DNA of 64,000 nucleotides, taken from Conchocele bisecta (taxonomy: Eukaryota > Mollusca > Bivalvia > Lucinida > Thyasiridae). This document shows positions 1 to 9,017 of this stretch, piece after piece. Both the position numbers and the translations under genes were made by a program. How positions within the stretch are numbered: position 1 is the stretch's first letter; each line of letters opens with the position of its first letter. Where the stretch lies: NCBI GenBank assembly GCA_029237695.1, contig CM055265.1:107372773-107436772 (forward strand). The letters run 5' to 3'. The notes beneath the pieces were generated by a model. The model ran no database searches. It was not told the DNA's origin and was given only the letters and a program-made list of their open reading frames with translations.

Positions 1-819
1 GGCGCTTACGGCAACCGCTTCTACATCCCGCTCGACTTTGAGTTGCTGGAGAGCCACATGCCCTACTATTAGAGTGCTTTGGCTGACCGCCTCGAATACG
101 AACTAACGTTCAACGACTACGGCAGAGTTCTCATAGCCACCGACATGTTATCGACGTATACGATCGACAATGTTTCGTTGGAGTACGACATGGTCACGAT
201 GCCCGAACTCGCGCGATTGATCAGAACCCAGTACGCCGGGCGCGTTGCCATACTTTACGACCGAGTTCTTCGCCATCGCAAGATGACGAAAGACAAAGGC
301 GACACATTGTGGAATATTAATGTCAACGTACCCGCCCGCTCGATGAAAGGTATACTTATGCTGTTTGAGGATGCTCGGTTCGCGTTCGGTGCTAGAAAAA
401 CCGACAAATTCTATAACCCCAAAATCACGAAGGTAGAGGTGACGATCGAGGGAGTCCCCAATCAACTCTACAGCGCGGTTCTTCGCGCGCACCAGCAGTG
501 GGATGAAGTAAGAAAGCAGTTTGCTGCCGGCTCTAAGCGCTCTCCGGAGGTTGCAGCAGTTGCCAAAGACCTGCATCTCTCGGCCGTCTCCCTCGCGGAG
601 TTCATGAATACCAAATACGCGTTATGGCTAGACATGCGAGCCAGCGACGATGACCAAATACACGGTAGCGGACGCCAAGTTGAGAACGCTAGTGAGGGTG
701 TGACGATCCAGATAACCAAAGAGGCGGACGGAGCCGGGCCATTGAACGTGTACTTATATATAATTACAGACGCACAACTGAACATCGAAGATGGCCGATA
801 CGTATCAGCGATCTACTGA
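1..819 (+). pseudogene. Major capsid protein (double jelly-roll type), C-terminal part, with an in-frame stop
   Basis: Frame 1 is open from the first base to TGA at 817-819 (about 270 codons) except for one TAG at 70-72, so the gene starts left of the window and is interrupted. The product would be the C-terminal part of the virion shell protein. Assignment rests on position (it overlaps the packaging ATPase, as capsid genes do in this class) and on resemblance of the alternating beta-rich/loop pattern, with short landmarks such as RSMKGILMLFED and FYNP, to Polinton capsid proteins. The last 29 bases overlap the ATPase start. TAG at 70-72 is one transition from a Gln codon. Other virion proteins cannot be excluded without a structure-based search. 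Confidence 0.62.
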
Positions 820-1477
820 TTTAATACAAAAATCATCTAGCAATCAATACCAATTCACGATTGGAGATGCCCACTCTGCCATAATATGTGGGCAGACAGG
901 ATGTGGAAAAACGGTTTTCATCCTCGACTTACTCGAGGGGTCCTACCGCGATGCCTTTCGTCACATTGTGATCCTATGTCCCACTGTGCGGCACAACGAT
1001 ACTTATCAGCGGCGCCCGTGGATATGGACCGACCCTGAGGTATACGTTATTGACCCCGGTGATAGGCTTCATGATTGGTTGCGTGGTTTATACCAAAGAT
1101 TCCAGGGTGAGCCCACCCTATATGTGATTGACGATTGCTCGGCCAAGGCGGCGATGACCAAAAAGAAGGACATGCTCTCCGAGCTCACATTTTCTGGCCG
1201 CCATGCGAGGCAAAGCGTATGGATCTCCACTCAAAAATACAACGCCGTCCTCAAGGATCTGCGCGAGCAAACGAAATGGGTCGCCCTCTTTCACTGCAAG
1301 GACCGAGACTCATTCAATGACTGTCTTCGAGAGAATGACGTTATCCCAACGCGCGAGGAGCGCCTGGAGGTTCGACAGATGCTTTCCGAAACTAAGCACG
1401 CCAAGCTTCTGCTAAGACTGATCAACCAACTGCTTATAAAGTTATCAATTAATAATTTTGAAATTAGTAACTGCTGA
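791..1477 (+). CDS. FtsK/HerA (A32-like) genome-packaging ATPase, C-terminal frameshift
   Basis: The 228-codon frame starts with ATG at 791 inside the end of the capsid gene. It carries a Walker A motif GQTGCGKT at residues 34-41, a Walker B motif LYVIDD at 110-115, and a following SGRHARQS...STQ stretch (about 135-147) as in the A32/FtsK packaging ATPases of NCLDV and Polintons. These ATPases drive DNA into capsids. Length fits the compact Polinton version (about 220-250 residues). From about residue 207 the frame loses family character and becomes Asn/Ile/Leu-rich. Frame 1 is open from about 1417 to TAA at 1450-1452 and looks like the normal tail, so a small indel near 1410-1420 is likely. 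The core motifs are intact; function in this copy is doubtful. Confidence 0.88.
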   Translation: MADTYQRSTDLIQKSSSNQYQFTIGDAHSAIICGQTGCGKTVFILDLLEGSYRDAFRHIVILCPTVRHNDTYQRRPWIWTDPEVYVIDPGDRLHDWLRGLYQRFQGEPTLYVIDDCSAKAAMTKKKDMLSELTFSGRHARQSVWISTQKYNAVLKDLREQTKWVALFHCKDRDSFNDCLRENDVIPTREERLEVRQMLSETKHAKLLLRLINQLLIKLSINNFEISNC

Positions 1478-1552
1478 GTAAATGCTTAACAATTAGTTAT
1501 TGCTGAAGAAATGCTTAGCAAATGTTGAACAAATGCTGAACAATGGTTAACA
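1478..1552 (+). repeat. AT-rich short tandem repeat between ATPase and next gene
   Basis: Just after the ATPase, from about 1470 to 1560, the sequence cycles through variants of AAATGCTGAACAA spaced about 15-17 bases apart (for example at 1479, 1508, 1519 and 1530). It contains several out-of-frame ATG triplets. It is the most AT-rich stretch of the first 8.8 kb and may be a gene-junction or regulatory spacer; that role is inference. Confidence 0.5.
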
Positions 1553-2389
1553 ATGTTAACAATTTGGTGTTCCGCTGCGAGCTTTGTTGCGAGCATAACG
1601 GTGATCATAAGTATCGGGTGGTGCGGTTGGCAATATGTTAAAGTGATGAGACTTGTTAGAATAGTTAAATTAATTTTAAGAAAAATGAACTGCGACGAAC
1701 TTCTCGATCAGCTAATGGAAGAAACCTCAACTCCGACTGCTGACATCCTGAAAGATAATGATCCGACAGAGCAATCGGGGTTGACAATCGCGATTGGGGC
1801 CGATACGAATGAAAATGCGGCGCGACGCGAGCGGCTAGCTGCGCTGGTTGCTGGGGGACAATCGGAGCATTATCTCGGTAGGCGTCTCTCAGTTTGTCAG
1901 GTGGATAAGATGTCAGATGCGGAGATTGATAAAATGTATGCGCGATACGAATCCAAATTGGGAGCAGAGATGACAAAAACTCTTGGATCGGCGGCTATTC
2001 ATTTGTACGCTACCGCCGTTAGTATACTTCTCCCTATACCAAACACCGAGGGGTTGATTCACGATCTAGAGACTGACCCTTTTATAGGACACGCTCTTAG
2101 AACAGCCTGCTGCTCAATTTATCACAAGTTTGGAATGTACTTAGCTCCACTGACAACCGCGTTGACCACGGGTAAACACTGTCAATTTGGACATATATGC
2201 CCACGAACTATAAGCTCTAATATTATAAATGATGACACAAGACACACCCGCGAGAGTGACGGAACAGCAATCCCCGATTGCACCTCCAAAGGCGTTGGGG
2301 ATTGCTCCAACTCCAATTTCGAACCCGATTACAGCACTTCCAACCCAATCGCGATTGGAGTTGGAGTTGAACCCGATTACACGACATAA
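1553..2389 (+). CDS. Conserved Polinton-associated protein of unknown function
   Basis: The frame is open from ATG 1553. An internal ATG at 1685 is the more likely start, because it begins a soluble acidic segment (MNCDELLDQLMEE) and the first 44 codons read like translated leader with one hydrophobic stretch. The central part, about residues 115-220, has a compact helical look with landmarks KMSDAEIDKMYARYE, LGAEMTKTLG and YHKFGMYLAPLT. I believe similar proteins occur beside the capsid genes of cnidarian and molluscan Polintons, but I know no function. The last 50 or so codons are low-complexity and overlap the next gene in another frame, so the true C-terminus may be near 2230 or shifted. 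No catalytic motif is visible. Confidence 0.6.
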   Translation: MLTIWCSAASFVASITVIISIGWCGWQYVKVMRLVRIVKLILRKMNCDELLDQLMEETSTPTADILKDNDPTEQSGLTIAIGADTNENAARRERLAALVAGGQSEHYLGRRLSVCQVDKMSDAEIDKMYARYESKLGAEMTKTLGSAAIHLYATAVSILLPIPNTEGLIHDLETDPFIGHALRTACCSIYHKFGMYLAPLTTALTTGKHCQFGHICPRTISSNIINDDTRHTRESDGTAIPDCTSKGVGDCSNSNFEPDYSTSNPIAIGVGVEPDYTT

Positions 2390-2738
2390 AAACCCAAAAA
2401 GACAGGCAGCTGGGCGGGCGGCGGCTGCCACCCGAAAAGTTAAACAAGATAAAATACTCGCCGAGCTTCGGGAGGCCAGACTCCAATCGAGATTGGGGAC
2501 GGAGACAGCAAAACATCTGCAATCGGTTCCGAGTGCAACAACACCCCCGGAACCGATTGCTCCAACTGATTGGACCCCGTGGGTTGTTGGTGGTGGTCTG
2601 ACAGTTGTGGGCACCCTGGGTGTGCTTTACCATCTCTACAACAAAACCCCAACTCCAACGGCGGTTCCTAAAAAGGTTTCGAAACGATTGGATGCACCCC
2701 ATTTAAACATTGATCGCGATCCCTTTTATATGCAATAA
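2229..2738 (+). CDS. Basic single-pass membrane protein, unknown function
   Basis: This 169-codon frame (ATG 2229) overlaps the preceding one by about 160 bases. The N-terminal 50 residues are Pro/Thr/Ile-rich. Residues 53-85 are strongly basic and helical (NPKRQAAGRAAAATRK then ILAELREARL), resembling DNA- or nucleic-acid-binding tails. Residues 117-137 form one transmembrane segment (VVGGGLTVVGTLGVLYHLY). The layout, basic arm plus one membrane anchor, recalls small virion proteins, but I cannot assign a role. It could be a separate gene or the displaced C-terminal half of the upstream protein after a frameshift. The unit contains many copies of the element's dispersed CAATCG/CGATTG motif. 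Confidence 0.55.
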   Translation: MMTQDTPARVTEQQSPIAPPKALGIAPTPISNPITALPTQSRLELELNPITRHKNPKRQAAGRAAAATRKVKQDKILAELREARLQSRLGTETAKHLQSVPSATTPPEPIAPTDWTPWVVGGGLTVVGTLGVLYHLYNKTPTPTAVPKKVSKRLDAPHLNIDRDPFYMQ

Positions 2739-2746
2739 TTATAACA

Positions 2747-2980
2747 ATGGCTGAACAAGATGGTAAAATGATAGTGAATGCGCTTTATCACGCCGTGGTG
2801 ATATCAGTTTTCAGTATCGGGTATGCTCGACTATCAAAGATGACCCTAGGAGGGTCCACTCCCAAATTGGACTTTACTGTGAGAGACGCAGGGCTCGCGA
2901 CCTTAGATGTAGCGGCCTCAGTTTGGACCCGAGATTATCTAATTAAAGTTGGAATTCTACCTGCTAATATATGGAAATAA
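2747..2980 (+). CDS. Small membrane protein, unknown function
   Basis: ATG at 2747 follows the previous stop by 8 bases, in the context ACAATGG, a good animal translation start. The 77-residue product has a hydrophobic helix at about residues 12-29 (ALYHAVVISVFSIGYARL) and a weaker second hydrophobic stretch at about 50-70. It ends immediately before the ATG of the next gene at 2981, so the small genes are packed head to tail. I recognise it only as the kind of small protein found in this gene position in Polinton-like elements. Confidence 0.6.
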   Translation: MAEQDGKMIVNALYHAVVISVFSIGYARLSKMTLGGSTPKLDFTVRDAGLATLDVAASVWTRDYLIKVGILPANIWK

Positions 2981-3412
2981 ATGGCTTCGATCGGAATAAT
3001 GATAGGTGGCGCACTTGTAAACGCATTGGCGTTCAGCGGTAGCAACTTTATATTCTCGTAAATAGGAAAATCGGACGCGGATGAGGAGCGCAAGCGTCAC
3101 GATTTAGCTGTAGAACAACTCAATAGCGCAAAGGAAGCGTGGTCGAAAAAACGAACCGCCCATCTGGACTGGGTCAACGAAGAGCTTCGCCGCGAGAATC
3201 ACGCCGCGCAAACTTTCCAGAACGTTGAAGAAGCCAACCGCGAGTACGCGCTGGCATATCCGCAGAAAAGTCTCGATCCAATGGATCCCGAGCCCCAACT
3301 TTCAGATTTCTATGTACCGTCAGAGGCCCAAAAAGACCGCGAGATCGCATTCATCGTCGTGGGAATGGGTGTGGTGGGTCTCGTCGGCTGCTATATTGAA
3401 CAAATTAATTAA
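2981..3412 (+). pseudogene. Small coiled-coil/membrane protein gene broken by one in-frame stop
   Basis: ATG at 2981 directly follows the preceding TAA. The frame is open to TAA at 3410-3412 except for TAA at 3059-3061, so the first 26 codons are cut from a 116-codon remainder in the same frame. The N-terminal part is small and hydrophobic (MASIGIMIGGALVNALAF). After the stop comes a charged, probably coiled-coil segment rich in Lys, Arg, Glu and Ala, then FYVPSEAQKD, and a C-terminal hydrophobic helix (IVVGMGVVGLVG). The continuity of composition on both sides supports one ancestral protein of about 143 residues. Function unknown; structural or membrane-associated virion role is a guess. Confidence 0.6.
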
Positions 3413-3450
3413 TTAAAAAATTTTTTTTATAAAAATATATATATAGAACG

Positions 3451-3792
3451 ATGTTAGTTGACGAACTTTATTACGCTTTGATCGATGTAGGCTACACTGC
3501 CCAAAAACATCGTATAGCTGGTGCAAAGAGTATGATTCGTCTGGCCCGAGATTCTCTCGAGACGTGGCGCGAGGATGAAAAAGCGGCCACCCTTTTCGCA
3601 AAGCGGATGTTAGAATCCTCCTCAACTCCAATCGATTCCTCTGAGTTCCTTCAGAACTTAACCAATCGCGATTGGACTTCCAACAAAGGTTTATTATTAA
3701 CGACGAAGTTACCGGACGAACTGGCGAGGGCATGTTGGAGATTGTCCGATATATTAGAATACTTCGCATACGATGAACACGCGCAAACTTGA
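3451..3792 (+). CDS. Hypothetical protein upstream of integrase
   Basis: A 113-codon frame with ATG at 3451, preceded by an AT-rich leader of about 35 bases that contains a T run and TATATATATA. The product is soluble and mostly helical by composition, with no transmembrane segment, cysteine cluster or enzymatic motif that I can see. Its last 20 bases overlap the integrase start at 3773. Two copies of the element's palindromic motif lie inside it (near 3628 and at 3662-3675). Not recognised; reality as a gene is supported by codon look, spacing and the overlap arrangement typical of this block. Confidence 0.45.
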   Translation: MLVDELYYALIDVGYTAQKHRIAGAKSMIRLARDSLETWREDEKAATLFAKRMLESSSTPIDSSEFLQNLTNRDWTSNKGLLLTTKLPDELARACWRLSDILEYFAYDEHAQT

Positions 3793-4798
3793 TACCAAAC
3801 TAACGCGCAAGCTGTCGAATACATACTATAGCCCACGCGGCTACTGGAACGGACTCGCGGCCATCAAGAACCTCGCGGCGGCGACCAAGGTTTCAGAAAA
3901 TGCAGTCAAGGAATGGCTCAAGAAGCAGGCCATCTGGCAGATCTATTTACCCGCGCCTCACAATATTCCGCGCCCGAAATTCGATGTGCCGGTGCCGAAC
4001 CAAGTTCACCAAGCGGATCTCCTGTTTCTCCCTCACGATCGCGTCGGTCGCAAAACGTACAAGTACGCACTGACAATCGTTGACGTAGCGAGTCGTTATA
4101 AGGGGGCTGAGCCGTTGGCCACTAAAGAGTCTAAGGAGGTGGCCGAGGCTCTTTCCCGAATATATAAGAGGAGTCCTCTCAAATGGCAGAATCTTCTTCA
4201 GGTCAATCCCGGCCGCGAGTTCATGGGCGCGGTCTCTCATCTATTGTCTAATCACAAAGTTTCTATCAGACGCGGCCGCGTCAACATCCACCGGGACCAG
4301 GGGATCGTGGAGCGGTTCAATCGAACCCTGGCTGAGAGGCTGTTCGGACATCAATAGGCCAAAGAACTTGTAGACCCTCATTCGCGATCGACCTAGTGCG
4401 TGGCCAGACTGCCCGCCGTGGTCTCCGCACTGAACGGCGAGGTGACCAGATTGATAGGTAAGAAGCCCGTAGATGCCATCAAGTCTAAAAAGGTGACGAG
4501 CAAGCCCTCTGCCGTCTCGCGCGGGCGACCCGTTGGTTTAGATGAGCAGCAAACGCCGATTGCACTTCCATCGGATGTTGACGTCCGGTACCTCTATCAA
4601 CCGGGAGAGCTCGAAGGTGGCAGCCGCCGCGCGACTGATCCCGTGTGGTCTCTGAATGTATATCATCTGGATCGCTCTATTACCAAACCCGATGAGCCCG
4701 TGCTCTATTATTTGGCTGATGGTCCATCTCGCGGTTTTGTTCGCGAAGAACTTCTTATGGTACCTTCTGACACCCAGCAACCTTTAGTCAACCCAGAG
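3773..4798 (+). pseudogene. Retroviral-type DDE integrase, two in-frame stops and mutated active site
   Basis: The product would integrate the linear element into host DNA. A helix-turn-helix-like N-terminus (about residues 28-58) leads into an rve-type core: first catalytic Asp at residue 82 (HQADLL), catalytic Glu at 180 (GIVERFNRTL). The residue 35 before that Glu, where the second Asp of the D,D(35)E triad belongs, is Asn145 (AAT at 4205-4207). TAG at 4355-4357 and TAG at 4394-4396 interrupt the same frame. Beyond them the frame continues into a C-terminal domain with LNGEVTRLIGKKP, YLYQPGELEG and LYYLADGP landmarks up to about 4790. The frame then runs open into antisense polymerase sequence, so the natural stop has been lost. 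Inactive by three independent lesions. Confidence 0.9.
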
Positions 4799-4837
4799 TC
4801 TTTAGTATTCTATACTTTTTCAGAGTTCTTTTTTTTC

Positions 4838-7800
4838 CTATCCTATAGGCTCGGTGAGCAACCCGTCTTTCATCACTCTCCTCTTGTCGTAGTACGCCGA
4901 CAACCCCAACTTCTCCTGCCTGTACGTCTTCATCAACCCGTTAACCATTCGGAATCCCCTGTTCTCCGCCATATCCCTACCCCTATCGAGAGCACTCTTG
5001 TATCTTCCCCAAGTCAGATCGTTAGATCTCTTCGACATCCCCTTGGCCGAGTGCTTAGATTTTCCGTCACCACTCACGTAGTAACACTTGCTACACATGG
5101 CTCTATCTCCCTCGAATTCCAGCTAGAACAATCCCGGAGTTCTGTTGCTCCACGCGTCCCACGCCAACCACTCGGTCTTCTCCTTATTGAACTTTCTATT
5201 CATCTTCTTTCTCACCACCTCCGCCAGCGTCTTCTCAGACACCGCGAAGTACATACTGTCAGTGTCCATCTGTATAAGTTCGAAATCTCCGCGATCCACG
5301 TACTTGTCCAAGAAGTCGTAGTAGAACTCCAGCATCCGGAGCTTGGCCAACTGGTAGACCGCTATGCCACACTGAAACGGTCTGTTGATCACCACTCGAG
5401 TCTTCCTGCTCGATATCCCGTAAGCCTCCCCAATCTCCTCCAGGTCTTCGAACCACGCCCACCTCAGTGCCCGGTCGACAGTCTTCTCATCCTTCGTGTA
5501 TGTGGTGTTCATGTGTCTCTCTTGTGCCTCTATCAGCTTGCCACAACACGCGTTGCCAACCAGTTTGAATATCTCCGCCAACACCGCCTTGCTCTTGTCT
5601 ACGTCCCCCGTCCGTCTGGCAGCGGTGACCTCTTCCACGAACCATTGAAACGGTTTGCCGGGCGTGTAGTCTATCACCCTATGCACCGCCTTGACGATCA
5701 GACCGTACTCCAGATACCACTTTAGCAGTGGGGTGTATATGATCATCTTCTTGGCGGACATTGCCCCCACGAGCTTTCGCTGTCCTTCGACCCTTTTCAT
5801 CCCGGTCCCGGCCAGGTAGTCCTTCATGTGCTGCGGAACCTCGTTCTCATCGACTTCTCGATTAACAAACAGCGGTGACATTTCCGAGAACTTGTCTCTC
5901 AACGTTTCCGGGACCTGTATATCCAATTCCGCAAATCCGAACCACTTTTCACTCCTGACCTTCCTCACGAAACAGTCTATATACGACTGTCTTTCCGGGT
6001 CGTCACATGTCCATATCGTCTCCTCCCCGCACGGCATGTCTTTCGACAGGGTAGACAGATACAGCGCATTGGCGTCATACCCCATCACTGCCTTGCACAT
6101 CTTCTCCTCCCGACTACCTACCTGACCCCTGATCGTCGACCTGCCAGCCTCTGCGTATCTGGAGAATACTATGGACGGACCACCGACCAATCCCTGCTTC
6201 ATCATCTCATAAGTTTCTGACTTCGGCGACCACAGCTCGGGCGTGTCCGCCTTCCCGTCGATCGACCCGCGGAGTAGGTACTGAAGGGAAACACCGGGCA
6301 GAGACACAGCATCCTTGAGTATATCCACACCTCTTCCTCTGTAGAACTCCGTCATCTTAGTCAGAGCCTCCAGGAACGGTCCGACATCCAAGTCGTTGTA
6401 GTGTTGCAACCATTCCTTGAACGTCTTCATCCCATTTTCTTGGAATACCTTCTTACACTCTTTCCACTCGGACAACGACAGTAGGAACTCACCCTTCAAC
6501 TTCGAGTACCACTCGGGATAGTCTGGCAGCCCCGGATGGTCGAGCTTGACCGCGCTATCGAACCACTCGTACGGGAAGTGAGACTTTATCGTTTTACAGT
6601 CGTACGCCTTAACCACCGGTCGTACGTGGTACCGGGTCCCAGATACTGGATGATGTCGAGAAATCTAAACTCCGGGGTAAACAGAAACATCGTCGTGCTG
6701 GCTCTCTTTCCGACCATCACCTTATTCACGGTGGCCGCCAACTTCTCTACAAAGTACTGCTTGATGAGGTTCAGGTCGTACCTGCTACAGTTGAACCCCA
6801 CCACCGGGACTTGGGCAATCCAAGAGATAATCTTTGCTTGCTGAGACTTCGATAGCATATCTATGTCGGCCGGCAGATACTTCTTCCTAACCCCCTCACT
6901 GATTGCCTTGCCTCTCATCTGCAGCTCGGTCACGAACTTCTCGACTAGCGTGTCGGGATCTCGCTCGCATATGTGTGTGATCCCTTCATGCATCGTATCC
7001 CCCAACGACACCGATATAGGAACGTGCTCGACCTCGAAGGTCAGGTCTTTGGTGGGTTGAATGGTTTTTGACTTGTCGAGATACGCCTCGAAGTCGTAGA
7101 CTATCTGGTGAGGGTACAGAGTCGTCTCCTCCTCGCTTGGCGATTGTGGATAGTAGGTATTCACCTCACTCAACCACTCGCACTCCCACATCACCACCAG
7201 CTCGTAACCCTCATCCCTTATCTTGGCGTCTTGGATTTTCGTCCGCCTGTACAGCGATCTCGCGTGACCTCTCCTGCAATGCGTCGGACACCCGTGTCAG
7301 TAACATCCGTGAAACTGAAACACGGTCTCGGTCTCGTGACAATAACCGTCGACCGGATCGCCGGCCACCCACCTCTCTCCACCGTGACCACATCTCGCGT
7401 GATGTATGTGCTTTAACACCCTCTCTTCTTCTCTATTCAACCATTGAATCGACCTCTCGCTCACTGACCCCTTGGGATAGAACGCCAACTCGTAGGCCGA
7501 CTGTGGTCTCTCTACCCTCTTACCTGGACATGTCACCACGGTCTTCCCACCCATGCAGGTGGTCGCGTGCCTGTGCATGTTACACGACTTTGTGAACCGT
7601 TGTTGACATCCGGTGCACCCGTACTCGTTCGTCATCTTGCGGAGGTTCGTTATGAGAAAAGAGTGACCTCCAAACATTCCTATCGTCATGATCTTCTCCA
7701 CTACCGCGTCGTAGTTTGCCGGAACCTTCATGAGGTACCACACTCCTTCGTCGGTGGGCTCGTAAACGCGAATGCCCATCTTGAAGTGCTCTTCGACCTT

Positions 7801-8772
7801 CTTAATATCTTTCAGGGGAATTCCCTTACTATCCGGTCCGTTATCGTGACCGAGATATTCGTGAGTTAGAGTTCGTGCCTTCTCACAACAGCGGTCTGGT
7901 CTCCCTCCACGGTGGATGGCTATGCAACTAAACAGACAAAAGTAGTCGTCGTACGTGTCGACGGAATACATTCCCTTTTTCTGTCTTAACCAGTCTGGGA
8001 GTTTTCCCGCTCCCATGAGAGGTTGTTGAGCGTCGATGATCATCTTCACCTCGACCGATATCCAACGAACGAAGGTCCATTTTGTGTTTGGTCTATCAAC
8101 TTTGTCGATGTCCATTCGACCTTTCTCTCTATCGGTTATCCAACTCTCCGCTTTGGAAATCTCGTTTATCCACGGACTGCCCTTTGATTGTTTGTGATAG
8201 ATCATCGTTTCGTCGTTCTCGATGTTCCTAATACGATACGAGCACGAATACCTCAGATAACACGCCGTGGTCATCTCTGGACGAACTTTATTCATTATGC
8301 GATTAGCGATCTCCCCATCTACCCCCCTCTCGAAAATCCATACTATCTTCCTCCTACCCCTATCAACAGTTTCCCTAACTTCGGCTTCTTCGGCGAGAAT
8401 CCTGGGACCCTCCTCCACCAAAGCTCTGGCGATATCTCTCCTACTCTTAGGAGGTCTCCACACCAACCCTTGATAAATCTTATTGTAGTACGCCTTGTAT
8501 AGTGGTTTTCTACGCGCGCTGGGGTCTTCTTTTACACGCTGCGCGAAAGCAGTGGCACGCAGACTGGCCGTCGTCTCGTTCTCCAATTTCTCGGAGCGTT
8601 TTTCGGGGTCAGCGGGCAGTCGTTCGGTCGAAAATGCACGTCGCAGCCTCTCCTCGTAGACGACGGCTCGCGCGTCACTTATCTTATCTGCTATATCTTT
8701 CTTGAGTCTCAAACCTCTTAGGGAAATTCCCCAACTCTTAGCTTGCTCTCTCATTTGCTTTATGGTAGACAT
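4838..8772 (-). pseudogene. Family-B DNA polymerase (protein-primed Polinton type), two stops and one frameshift
   Basis: Minus-strand gene starting at ATG 8772 (an upstream in-frame TTG at 8790 is unlikely) and ending at TAG 4840-4838, about 1,310 codons, the normal length for Polinton PolB. In order: a SAP-like helical N-terminus; a conserved N-terminal region with Cys/His clusters, including a C2H2-like finger at about 7555-7625; 3'-5' exonuclease motifs with DFEA near 7095 and FN...YDLNLIK near 6790; palm motif A DANALYL near 6060-6080; motif B with K...GNACCGK near 5540-5560; motif C DTDS at 5266-5255. It should replicate the element from a protein primer. Breaks are TGA at 7299-7297 (same frame open on both sides), a frameshift between about 6586 and 6640, and TAG at 5125-5123. 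Catalytic residues remain, so decay is probably recent. Confidence 0.93.
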
Positions 8773-8907
8773 TATACTGAGTATAACCAATAGATTTTTA
8801 TCTTTAATAGGGTGTTATTATTTTTTGTTTGCTCTAGGAAATATATGGTCTCGCGGTTGATGAAAAATATGTTCTCATACATACCCGCCGAACAGTGGGG
8901 AAAATCC
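8773..8907 (-). promoter_or_regulatory. Leader/promoter region of the polymerase gene
   Basis: These 135 bases separate the polymerase start codon from the terminal hairpin. They are AT-rich, unlike the coding part of the element, and hold T- and A-runs but no sharply defined TATA box at a fixed distance. By position they must contain whatever drives the minus-strand polymerase gene. This is positional inference only. Confidence 0.3.
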
Positions 8908-9017
8908 AAGTAGTATTATAAGAGTCAACAATGATACCACCATGCGGTGGGAGGCACCGCACGTAGCCGGTGCCTTCTAGAGGGGGGTGGTATCATTTTG
9001 ACTCTTATATACTACTT
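8908..9017. repeat. Nested hairpin at the right edge of the viral element
   Basis: Outer arms at about 8908-8942 and 8986-9017 pair over 32-34 bases with only two single-base gaps (AAGTAGTAT... against its complement ...ATACTACTT). The 43-base loop holds a second hairpin, GGCACCG at 8953-8959 with CGGTGCC at 8968-8974. The ends read AGT...ACT, which suits the 5'-AG...CT-3' ends known for Polintons. Likely the terminal repeat or a telomere-like end of the element. It could alternatively be an unrelated fold-back insertion. Confidence 0.7.

Larger units (their letters stand above)
1..9017. mobile_element. Right-hand part of a decayed Maverick/Polinton-type (adintovirus-like) endogenous virus
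   Basis: The gene set is diagnostic of the Polinton/Maverick class: capsid-protein 3' end, A32-like packaging ATPase, retroviral-type integrase and a long family-B DNA polymerase in one intronless block. The block is GC-richer than everything to its right, and its genes overlap or nearly touch, unlike the surrounding host DNA. Plus-strand genes run to about 4.8 kb and the polymerase converges on them from 8772. The left part (rest of the capsid gene, minor capsid protein, maturation protease, left terminal repeat) lies outside the window. The right edge is placed at the hairpin ending near 9017. At least six in-frame stops and two frameshifts show the copy is defective. Membership of the class is secure; the exact lineage is inference. 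Confidence 0.88.

Noticed and set aside
4838..5725. Continuation of the integrase frame for about 300 more codons
   Set aside because: It is antisense to conserved polymerase sequence and shows no integrase character; the integrase stop has simply been lost.
7068..7595. 175-codon Arg/Ser/Thr-rich plus-strand frame
   Set aside because: Shadow of the polymerase gene on the opposite strand.
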